A stretch of 64,000 nucleotides of DNA from assembly GCF_014196305.1 (NCBI RefSeq), contig NZ_JACIDJ010000001.1:461683-525682 (forward strand), read 5' to 3'. Positions 16,336-23,851 of the stretch are shown one piece after another. This DNA is from Roseococcus suduntuyensis (lineage in GTDB: Bacteria > Pseudomonadota > Alphaproteobacteria > Acetobacterales > Acetobacteraceae). Position 1 is the stretch's first letter; each line of letters starts with the position of its first letter. A program made the translations under genes and the position numbers. The notes under the pieces are model-generated. The model saw only the letters and a program-made list of their open reading frames with translations, was not told where the DNA came from and did not search any database.

Positions 16336-16756
16336 CGCACCGCTACCCTGCTTTTCGCTCTGGCTCGCCGAGCCCCGCGGGACACCATCTAAGCCGCGCG
16401 AAATCCTGCGAGGGCCGTTTGCATCTGGTACCCCCCCGTCCGCCAGCGCCGGGAGCGTGGCTGCACGCCGCAGCTTTCTGCTCTGACGCACACAGCCCGC
16501 TTCCATATTCAGATCGCGTTCAGCGCAACCGGGATTTCGTTCTGAATTCGCAGCAGCGTGAGGTGCGGCATATCGGGGAGGGCTAGGCTAGCCGGAAGGT
16601 GAATGCCGTCCGGTGCCGGGTGCGCTGAAGGCCGCGATGGACGTTCATCCCTTCCTCTATCGTATTCAGCGGCCACCCGTTCGACTGAGCCCAGTTGGAA
16701 AATGTGCCTTTATTCAGGCTGCAGCCAACCGATGCGGGAGTGCACCTGTCGGTTCA
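16336..16756. other. Non-coding stretch after the oleate hydratase break
   Basis: I see no gene here. The stretch looks like decayed sequence left by the deletion or rearrangement that removed the hydratase 3' part. No terminal inverted repeats or transposase fragments are recognisable. Confidence 0.4.
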
Positions 16757-16784
16757 CCCCTCGCTCCTGATATTGAGCGAGGGG
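16757..16784 (-). terminator. Strong hairpin downstream of the small basic gene
   Basis: A perfect 10-bp stem (CCCCTCGCTC / GAGCGAGGGG) with an 8-base loop lies 25 bases past the stop of the minus-strand gene at 16809-16979. It has no long T run on that strand, so it may be a weak terminator or a 3' stabilising stem. Confidence 0.5.
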
Positions 16785-16808
16785 CGATGCCAGGCGACAT
16801 GGAGATTG

Positions 16809-16979
16809 CTACTTCTGCCCTTCGGCTTCACCTGGACTGGGCTGGTCACCCGTCGTCGGGCCGTCGGACTGGCTGCTCTTGTCGCTTTTCGCTGCACGCT
16901 TCTCCACCCTCGCCATGGCCTTGGCCTCTTTGGCGCGCTCTCGGTCCTTGCGTTCCATGCTGTAGTTGGGCTTTCTCAT
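16809..16979 (-). CDS. Small basic conserved-type protein (56 aa)
   Basis: The ATG at 16979 follows an AAGGA ribosome-binding site with good spacing. The 56-residue product starts M-R-K-P-N-Y-S-M-E-R-K-D-R-E-R and is highly charged: a basic helical first half (KEAKAMARVEKRAAKS) and a Ser/Gly/Pro/Gln tail. Short proteins with the same N-terminal pattern are common as uncharacterised genes in alphaproteobacteria; some are placed near stress genes. I do not know the function. It is isolated, on the opposite strand to its neighbours. Confidence 0.65.
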   Translation of the reverse strand: MRKPNYSMERKDRERAKEAKAMARVEKRAAKSDKSSQSDGPTTGDQPSPGEAEGQK

Positions 16980-17264
16980 GATTGGTCCTTTTTGACACAG
17001 TAAGCGATCAAATTTGCGCGTCGCGGCGCGCGTGCGCACGCGGCCCGTTGGGGCGGCGCCAAGGCACACAGAATGTCGCTCTGGCGCCGGGCATAGCGCC
17101 GCCGGTCATGCTGCTCCGGCAGCCGACGGGGCTATGGTCCGTCGGAACGACGCCTGACAAGTCATGAAGGCGCGCCATGCCAGGCGCAATACACCATTGA
17201 TCACCCGCCTTGCGCCAATTGCCTTCCCGGCCGCAGTCGAAGGGGGCAGCTTGCTGCCCGATCG

Positions 17265-18371
17265 GTGCTAAGGTGCCGACCACATGTGAGAGTGCCGCTT
17301 TTGATCGAACAGTATGGCTGGTCCGAAGCACTGCGGCGGGCATTCGAGCCGCATGCGCGCGCCGGCTACGTCCCCGGGCGCATCGTCGTTCAGCAGCGCG
17401 AAGCGAACCTGGTCGCCACGGATGCCGGCAACCTGAGCGCCAGCCTCTCGGGACGCCTGCGCCACGAGGCTCGGGAGGCGGGCCATCCGGCCGCCGGCGA
17501 TTGGGTGGCCGTTTCTGCAAACACCGGCGAAGGCAAAGCCACCATCCATGCCGTCCTGCCTCGCCGCACGGCCTTCGTGCGTCGGGCGGCCGACAGCGTG
17601 CAGACACTGCAGGTCATCGCCGCCAACATCGACGTCGTCTTCGTCGTCACCTCGATGAACGCCGACCTCAATCCACGACGGCTTGAGCGCTTCCTCGCAG
17701 CTGCCTGGCAAAGCGGTGCGCGGCCGGTGGTGGTGCTGACCAAGGCCGACCTGTGCGAGCACCCCGAGGGCCGGGCCGCCGAGATCGCCACGCTGGCGGC
17801 GGGCTGCCCGGTCCTCATCGTTTCGGCACGGCAGGACGTTGGTGTGGGCGGCTTGATGGGTCACATCTCGCCGGGCGAGACCTGTGTGCTGATCGGCTCC
17901 TCGGGCGTGGGCAAATCCACCCTGGTGAATGCCCTGCTGGGTGAGGAGCGGATGGCAACCCAAGAGATCCGCGCGGCCGATTCCCGTGGGCGTCACACGA
18001 CCAGCCATCGGCAACTCGTCCTGCTGCCTGGTGGAGGGCTGATCCTAGACACGCCCGGCATACGCGAGGTGGGCCTTGTCGACGCCGATGTAGGTCTCAG
18101 CACGGTCTTCGACGACATCGAGCGCCTGGCCCGGAATTGCCGGTTCAGCGACTGCACGCACGGCACCGAGCCCGGCTGTGCGGTGCGCGATGCAATGGAT
18201 GGAGGCTTGCTCGACGCCGACCGCTGGGCGCATTTCCAGAAACTGAGCCAGGAACTGGCGGCGGCGGAGTTGAGCAAAGCGGGTACGGCGCAGGAAGTCG
18301 GACGTCGTCGCCTGGCTGCGCAGCAGAGGACGTATCGCTCGACGAAGAGGGATCTGCGGAACCTCAGTTGA
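17265..18371 (+). CDS. rsgA: Ribosome small subunit-dependent GTPase RsgA
   Basis: RsgA is a circularly permuted GTPase that checks late 30S subunit maturation. The order here is as expected: an N-terminal OB-fold (GDWVAVSANTGEG), then G4 (TKAD), G1 (GSSGVGKST), a threonine pair in GRHTTSHRQL, G3 (DTPG), and a C-terminal zinc site with Cys-x5-Cys-x-His and a later Cys (NCRFSDCTHGTEPGC). The length, about 360 residues, is normal. The start is uncertain: GTG at 17265 gives the longest form, but GTG at 17286 or 17292 would fit the family start better. It is a single gene; flanking spaces of over 200 bases separate it from its neighbours. Confidence 0.92.
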   Translation: MLRCRPHVRVPLLIEQYGWSEALRRAFEPHARAGYVPGRIVVQQREANLVATDAGNLSASLSGRLRHEAREAGHPAAGDWVAVSANTGEGKATIHAVLPRRTAFVRRAADSVQTLQVIAANIDVVFVVTSMNADLNPRRLERFLAAAWQSGARPVVVLTKADLCEHPEGRAAEIATLAAGCPVLIVSARQDVGVGGLMGHISPGETCVLIGSSGVGKSTLVNALLGEERMATQEIRAADSRGRHTTSHRQLVLLPGGGLILDTPGIREVGLVDADVGLSTVFDDIERLARNCRFSDCTHGTEPGCAVRDAMDGGLLDADRWAHFQKLSQELAAAELSKAGTAQEVGRRRLAAQQRTYRSTKRDLRNLS

Positions 18372-18617
18372 TGAGATCCGTCGAAGATGGATGCGGGCAG
18401 GAGGGGTACCGGCTCACGGCGTTCCTCGCCGCCTCCTCCTCCGCCTTGGCGGTGTACCCGGACCTACTCCCCAAGTGCCCAGGCTGGAGACCGCCTGTCC
18501 CGAGGCGCACCTCCTCCGCCACCACTCCCTGAGCTGATCTGGACTTCCCTCCACCGCTGATCTGCCCGGCCAAACCCAACCACGTATGGCAACCTCTGGT
18601 CGCCAGAACGGTTGGAC

Positions 18618-20621
18618 ATGACGAAACTTGAGCCAGGCCGAAAGATGGATGACACCACCCCCACCACGAGAAACACCACGGCCGACACCCCCAAACCCCG
18701 CCTCACCATCAGCTGGCCGGTCTTCGGCGCCTCGGGCCTCGTGCTGCTGGCGCTGGTCGCCTTCGCCGGCCTCATGCCGGACCGGGCGGCGGCCACCTTC
18801 ACCACCGCGCAATCCTGGGTGATCGAGCGTTTCGGCTGGTTCTACGTGCTGGCGGTGGGCATCTTCCTGGTCTTCGCCATCGTCATCGCGCTGGGGCGGC
18901 ACGGCGCCGTGCGGCTCGGCGCGGATGACGAGAAGCCGGAATTCGGCACCGGCTCCTGGTTCGCCATGTTGTTCAGCGCGGGCATGGGCATCGGCCTCAT
19001 GTTCTTCGGCGTGGCTGAGCCCGTCATGCACTACGCGGCCCCACCGCCCGGCACCGCGGGCGCGCCGCAAAGCGTGGCCGCGGCGCGCGAGGCGATGATC
19101 GCCACCTTCTTCCACTGGGGCCTGCACGCCTGGGCCGTCTATGCGGTGGTGGGCCTGGTGCTGGCCTATTTCAGCTTCCGCCGCGGCCTGCCGCTGAGCA
19201 TCCGTTCCGCCCTCTACCCCTTCATCGGCGAGCATTACCGCGGGGCGGCGGGGCATGCGGTGGACGCCTTCGCGGTCATCGCCACCATCCTGGGCGTCGC
19301 CACCTCGCTCGGCCTCGGTGCCGCGCAGATGAATGCGGGCCTCGCCTACCTCCTCGGCCTGCGAGTGGGCGAGGATGTGCAGGTCATGCTGATCGCGGGC
19401 GTCGTCGCCATCGCGCTGGGCTCGGTCCTGCTGGGGCTGGATGGCGGCATCCGGCGGCTGTCCATCCTGAACCTGGTGCTGGCCGGCGCCCTGCTGGTCT
19501 TTGTCTTCGTGTCGGGGCCGACGCTGTTCCTGCTGCAGGCCTATGTGCAGAACACCGGCGCCTACCTGGCCGACATCGTGGGCCGCACCTTCCGCCTGCA
19601 CGCCTATGAACCCTCGGGCTGGCTGGGCGGCTGGACGCTGCTCTACTGGGGCTGGTGGATCGCGTGGTCGCCCTTCGTGGGCATGTTCATCGCGCGCGTC
19701 AGCCGTGGCCGCACCATCCGGGAATTCATCCTGGGCGTGCTGCTGGCGCCGGCCGGCTTCACCTTCGCCTGGATGACGGTGTTCGGAAACACGGCCATCC
19801 AGATGGACATGGCGCAGGGCGGCTGGCTGGCCGCGGCCGTCGCGCGGGACGAGACCGCCGCCCTGTTCCAGTTCCTGGAAGCCCTGCCGCTCTCGGCCAT
19901 CACCGCCTGGGTGGCCACCCTGCTGGTCGTGACCTTCTTCGTGACCTCGGCCGACAGCGCGGCGCTGGTGGTGGACACCATCGCCTCCGGCGGCGCGGAG
20001 GAGAGCCCGGTCTGGCAGCGCATCTTCTGGTGCATCGCCATCGGCGCCGTGGCGGCGGTGCTGCTGATCGCGGGCGGGCTCTCCGCGCTGCAGACGGCCA
20101 CATTGATCGGCGCGCTGCCCTTCGCCGTGATCATCCTTCTGGCCTGCTGGGGGCTGGCGCGCTCCCTGCGCGAGGAGGCCGATGCCCGGGCCGGCACCCT
20201 GCCCGCCCGCGCCCCCGCCGCGGAGGGCTGGCAAAGGCGGCTGGGCGCCACCCTGCACCGCCCCGGCCGGGGCACGGCCGAACGGCACCTCGACGCCTCA
20301 GTGCGGCCCGCCTTGCAGGCCGTGGCGGAGGAGCTGGCACGGCGCGGCGGCGCCGCCACGGTGGTGGACCCCGCGGATGGCATGGCGCTGGAGGCGGAAC
20401 TGCCCGATGGGCGGCGCTTCACCTATGCGGTGCGCCTGCGCCCGATCAGGGAGGCCGCGTTCGCCCTGGGCGGCGCCCGCCAGGCCGAAGCCAGCCGCCA
20501 CCGCTGGTGGCGCACCGAGGTCGCGGGCGCGGGCTATGACGTGTTCGGCTGGAGCAAGGAGGATGTGATCGGCGACGTGATGGCCCATCTCGACCGCGCC
20601 CTGGCGCGCAACGGGCGCTGA
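18618..20621 (+). CDS. BCCT family choline/betaine transporter
   Basis: This secondary transporter imports a quaternary-ammonium compound such as choline, glycine betaine or carnitine. It has 12 membrane spans and the BCCT hallmarks: GMGIGLMFFGVAEP near residue 115, the aromatic substrate box in span 8 (WTLLYWGWWIAWSPFVGMFI), and FVTSADSAALVV in a late span. A cytoplasmic C-terminal extension of about 130 residues is present, as in the BetT group, where it takes part in osmotic sensing. The ATG at 18618 is chosen; ATG at 18645 is also possible. It lies 6 bases before the MFS gene, so both are likely on one transcript. No bet genes are nearby. Confidence 0.9.
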   Translation: MTKLEPGRKMDDTTPTTRNTTADTPKPRLTISWPVFGASGLVLLALVAFAGLMPDRAAATFTTAQSWVIERFGWFYVLAVGIFLVFAIVIALGRHGAVRLGADDEKPEFGTGSWFAMLFSAGMGIGLMFFGVAEPVMHYAAPPPGTAGAPQSVAAAREAMIATFFHWGLHAWAVYAVVGLVLAYFSFRRGLPLSIRSALYPFIGEHYRGAAGHAVDAFAVIATILGVATSLGLGAAQMNAGLAYLLGLRVGEDVQVMLIAGVVAIALGSVLLGLDGGIRRLSILNLVLAGALLVFVFVSGPTLFLLQAYVQNTGAYLADIVGRTFRLHAYEPSGWLGGWTLLYWGWWIAWSPFVGMFIARVSRGRTIREFILGVLLAPAGFTFAWMTVFGNTAIQMDMAQGGWLAAAVARDETAALFQFLEALPLSAITAWVATLLVVTFFVTSADSAALVVDTIASGGAEESPVWQRIFWCIAIGAVAAVLLIAGGLSALQTATLIGALPFAVIILLACWGLARSLREEADARAGTLPARAPAAEGWQRRLGATLHRPGRGTAERHLDASVRPALQAVAEELARRGGAATVVDPADGMALEAELPDGRRFTYAVRLRPIREAAFALGGARQAEASRHRWWRTEVAGAGYDVFGWSKEDVIGDVMAHLDRALARNGR

Positions 20622-20627
20622 CGCCTG

Positions 20628-21872
20628 ATGTTCGGCGTGTTGCGCCCGGTGGCGACGCTGCTGGTGGGCGTGGCCCTGCTGCTGACCGGCCATGGGCTGC
20701 TCACGCTGCTGCTGCCCCTGCGCGGGGCGGCGGAGGGGTTCGACGCGGTCGCCATCGGCCTGCTGGGTTCGGCCTATTTCGCGGGCTTCGTGGCGGGCTG
20801 CCTGCACGGCCCGCATCTGGTGCGCTCGGCCGGGCATATCCGGGCTTTCGCGGCGGTGGTCTGCGGCGTCTCGGCCGTGGCCTTCGCCTATCCGCTGCTG
20901 GTGGGCGAGGTCCCGTGGGCGGTGATGCGCTTCGGCTTCGGCTATGGCCTGGCCGTCTTCTACCTGGTGGTCGAATCCTGGCTGAACGACCGCGCGACCA
21001 ACGCCACGCGCGGCCTGCTGCTCGGCACCTACATCATGATCAACCATGCCGCGATGGCGGGCGGGCAGATGATGCTCTTCGCCTATCCGGTGTCGGGGTT
21101 CGAGCTCTTCGCGCTGGCCGGCATCCTGCTCAGCGTCGCCGCCATCCCGGTGGCGCTGACGCGGCTGCCGCAGCCGCCGCCCATCACGGAGGTGCGCTTC
21201 CGTCCGGGGCGGCTGTGGCGGGCCTCGCCGGCGGGGCTGGTCGGCAGCCTGATGGTGGGCGTGGCCAATGGGGCCTTCTGGGGGCTGGGGCCCGTCGCCG
21301 CCATGGGCTTCGGCCTCGATGCGCGGGGTGCCGCGATCTTCATGACGGTGGCCGTGCTGGCGGGCGCGGTGACACAGGTGCCGGTGGGCCGCCTGTCAGA
21401 CCGCATGGACCGGCGCCTGGTGCTGGCGGCGCTGCTGGTGCTCGCCATCGCCACCGGGCTCGCGCTGTTCCTGGCGGCGCCGGGCGGGCTGGCGCTGCTG
21501 GCCCTCAGCGCCCTGTTCGGGGCGGTGGCGCTGCCCTGCTACTCGCTGGCGGCCGCCCATGCCTACGACCATGCCGACCCGTCGGACTATGTGGGCACGG
21601 CCTCCTCGCTGCTGCTGGTCAACGGGCTCGGCTCCATCCTCGGGCCGGTGCTGGCGGCGCTGCTGCTGCAGGCCGCACCCGGCGGGGGGCTGTTCCTGTT
21701 CATGGCCGCGACCCATGCCACGCTGCTGGCCTTCATCCTGTGGCGTCTGCGGCGCCGCGCCGCGCCGGCGCTGCGCGAGAGTTTCGACGTCGCGGCCACC
21801 TCTCCCGCCACGATCGGCGCCGTGCTGACCCCGGCCAGCGCCGGGGAAGGCGTGCCGCCGGCCGCGAACTGA
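20628..21872 (+). CDS. MFS transporter (YcaD-like)
   Basis: This 414-residue protein has 12 predicted membrane spans, two six-span halves, and the MFS loop signature between spans 8 and 9 (GRLSDRMDRR). Its pattern (FGYGLAVFYLVVESWLNDR, GTYIMINHAAMAGGQ) matches the YcaD group of putative exporters, whose substrates are unknown. It starts 6 bases after the BCCT gene, which suggests shared expression but not a shared substrate. The C-terminal 30 residues are hydrophilic. Confidence 0.85.
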   Translation: MFGVLRPVATLLVGVALLLTGHGLLTLLLPLRGAAEGFDAVAIGLLGSAYFAGFVAGCLHGPHLVRSAGHIRAFAAVVCGVSAVAFAYPLLVGEVPWAVMRFGFGYGLAVFYLVVESWLNDRATNATRGLLLGTYIMINHAAMAGGQMMLFAYPVSGFELFALAGILLSVAAIPVALTRLPQPPPITEVRFRPGRLWRASPAGLVGSLMVGVANGAFWGLGPVAAMGFGLDARGAAIFMTVAVLAGAVTQVPVGRLSDRMDRRLVLAALLVLAIATGLALFLAAPGGLALLALSALFGAVALPCYSLAAAHAYDHADPSDYVGTASSLLLVNGLGSILGPVLAALLLQAAPGGGLFLFMAATHATLLAFILWRLRRRAAPALRESFDVAATSPATIGAVLTPASAGEGVPPAAN

Positions 21873-22119
21873 CCACCTGGCGTCATGTCGTCCAACAGTC
21901 GCCGCCGTGTGCCCGACGCGCCACCGAAATAACACCAAAATGCTTTCGGGAACCCGAGCGAGATTTCTTCGGAGGAAAAAAAAGTAACACCCCTGCATCC
22001 GCGCACCCTTGGATGTGAAAGAATTCAGCACCATGGCGCAATATCCGAGCGGGGGACTCACCTGCTTCTGGTCTGGACTTTTCTCCGCATAAACTTCATC
22101 TGGCCCGAACCTGCCCGGT
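21873..22119 (+). other. AT-rich intergenic region upstream of the histidine kinase gene
   Basis: This 247-base gap is clearly less GC-rich than its surroundings (an A8 run near 21977, several AT stretches) and probably contains the kinase promoter. I cannot assign -35/-10 boxes with confidence. Confidence 0.4.
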
Positions 22120-23799
22120 ATGGGAAGCTCCTGGCCGCGCGGTGTTCGAAAGTCCCGTTTCATGATGCGTGCCTCAACGGCCCCCTCCCCGACCAACTCC
22201 TCGCCGGGTGGTGATGCCGCTGCGGTGTCCAGCTTCGACCAGGCCCTGGCACCGCACATGGCACGCATCCTCGACGCCATCGGGCAGCCGCTCTTCGCCA
22301 CGGACCGCGAAGGCTGGCTCACCGCCTACAACCCGGCCGCGGCGGAGGTCTGGGGCTGTTCGCCGCCCCTGCACGCCACGCGCTGGTGCGGCAGCGATGC
22401 CGTCTTCGCCGCCGATGGCCAGCTCCTCGCCCCCGCGCAATACCCCGTGGCCCGCGCCCTGGCCGAGGGCCGGCCGATCCGTGGCCTGGACATCGTCGCG
22501 CGCCGGCAGGATGGCGCGCGTGTGCCCCTTTCCGCCCATGCCAGCCCCTTCCATGACGCGGCGGGCAGCCTGCTGGGCGCGGTGGTGCTGCTGCTCGACA
22601 CCTCCGCCCAGCGCCAGGCCGAGGCCCGCGCCCGCGTCGCCGCCGTGGCCAAGACACGCTTCCTCTCCGCCATGAGCCATGAGCTGCGCACACCCATCCA
22701 CGGCATCATGGGCCTGACCGATCTTCTGGCCGCGGTGGCCGCGGAGGAGATGCCCCTCGGCGCCGAGGAACTGGGCTGGATCGAGGACATCCGCACCGCC
22801 GCCCAGCAACTGCTGGGCCTGGTGGATGACGCGATCGGCTTCGCCCAGGCCTCCGTCGCCGCCGCGCGCCCCCAGCCCCCCCGCCGCACCGCCCTGCTGG
22901 GCAAGACCGTCTCCGACGTGGCCAGCACGGTGCAGCCCGCCTTCGTCCGGCGCGGCGTGTGCCTGACCCTCCAGGGCGCCCCCGGCGCGGCGCCGGCCGC
23001 CCTCGACCCCGCCGCCGCGCGCCAGGCGCTGCTGGGCGTGCTGCGCGAGGTGCTGCGCCACATGCCCGATGGCGGCCAGGTGACGCTGGAATGGGGCGTG
23101 GCGGCGGAGGAAGGCATCGCCTTCATCCATGTCGCCTGCCCCGGCCTGACCCTGCCGCCCGACCTGCTGGCCGAGCTGGACAACCCCTTCGCCGGCGCCG
23201 ACCGCGATAGCTATGCCCGCGGGCTGGAAGGCGTGGGGCTTTCCGTCGCCGCCGCCGGGGAATTGCTGCGCGGCCATGGCGGGCAGCTCGTCATCCAGCG
23301 CGGGCATGAGGGCACGCCGCCGGGCCTGCGCCTCACCATGCCCATGGCGCGCGAGGCCGCGCCGCCGCCACCCAACACGTCCGTCGCGCCCGCGCCCCTG
23401 CCCCCGGTGCTCGCCCAGGCCAGCTTCCCGCTGGAGCAGGTGGTGGCCGCCACGCAGGACATCATCCTGGTGACCGCGGCCGACCTCGACACCCCCGGCC
23501 CCACCATCGTCTATGTGAACCCCGCCTTCACCGAACTGACCGGCTATCCGGCGGAGGAGGTGCTGGGCCGCTCGCCCCGCCTGCTGCAAGGCCCCGGCAC
23601 CGACCACGACGTGCTGCGCCGCGTGACCGAGGACCTGCACGCGGGCCGCGTCGCCAGCGCCACGGTGCTGAACTACACGCGGGATGGCGCGCCCTATTGG
23701 GTGGAGATGCGGATCGTGCCGCTGCGCGACCGCCGCGGCGCCATCTCCCACTTCGCGGCCATCGAGCGGGTGGTGTCGCAGGCCGCCCTGCCGGCCTAG
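22120..23799 (+). CDS. PAS - HisKA - degenerate ATPase - PAS sensor protein
   Basis: Domains in order: an N-terminal PAS (residues 45-160), a HisKA helix with the phospho-acceptor His (FLSAMSHELRTPIHGIMGL, about 185-203), a histidine-kinase ATPase-like region (270-420), a Pro-rich linker, and a second PAS at the C-terminus (445-550, ending in NYTRDGAPYWVEMRIVPLRD). No membrane span is visible, so it is cytosolic. The ATPase region is odd: where the N-box asparagine should be, the sequence is LLGVLREVLRHMP, and the G1 motif DxGxG is replaced by ACPGLTLPP, whereas a G2-like GVGLSVAAAGELL remains. ATP binding may be lost or altered. The C-terminal PAS has GRSPRLLQGP, without the Cys of photoactive LOV domains. 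No response regulator is adjacent. ATG at 22162 is an alternative start. Confidence 0.82.
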   Translation: MGSSWPRGVRKSRFMMRASTAPSPTNSSPGGDAAAVSSFDQALAPHMARILDAIGQPLFATDREGWLTAYNPAAAEVWGCSPPLHATRWCGSDAVFAADGQLLAPAQYPVARALAEGRPIRGLDIVARRQDGARVPLSAHASPFHDAAGSLLGAVVLLLDTSAQRQAEARARVAAVAKTRFLSAMSHELRTPIHGIMGLTDLLAAVAAEEMPLGAEELGWIEDIRTAAQQLLGLVDDAIGFAQASVAAARPQPPRRTALLGKTVSDVASTVQPAFVRRGVCLTLQGAPGAAPAALDPAAARQALLGVLREVLRHMPDGGQVTLEWGVAAEEGIAFIHVACPGLTLPPDLLAELDNPFAGADRDSYARGLEGVGLSVAAAGELLRGHGGQLVIQRGHEGTPPGLRLTMPMAREAAPPPPNTSVAPAPLPPVLAQASFPLEQVVAATQDIILVTAADLDTPGPTIVYVNPAFTELTGYPAEEVLGRSPRLLQGPGTDHDVLRRVTEDLHAGRVASATVLNYTRDGAPYWVEMRIVPLRDRRGAISHFAAIERVVSQAALPA

Positions 23800-23851
23800 G
23801 GCCTTGACCTGACGCAACGGCGAACACGCCCTGCCGGGCTAAGGGATTGCC

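Noticed and set aside
23510-23790. LOV photoreceptor domain in the histidine kinase
   Set aside because: The site reads GRSPRLLQGP; the flavin-binding Cys of GxNCRFLQ is missing, so it is treated as an ordinary PAS domain.
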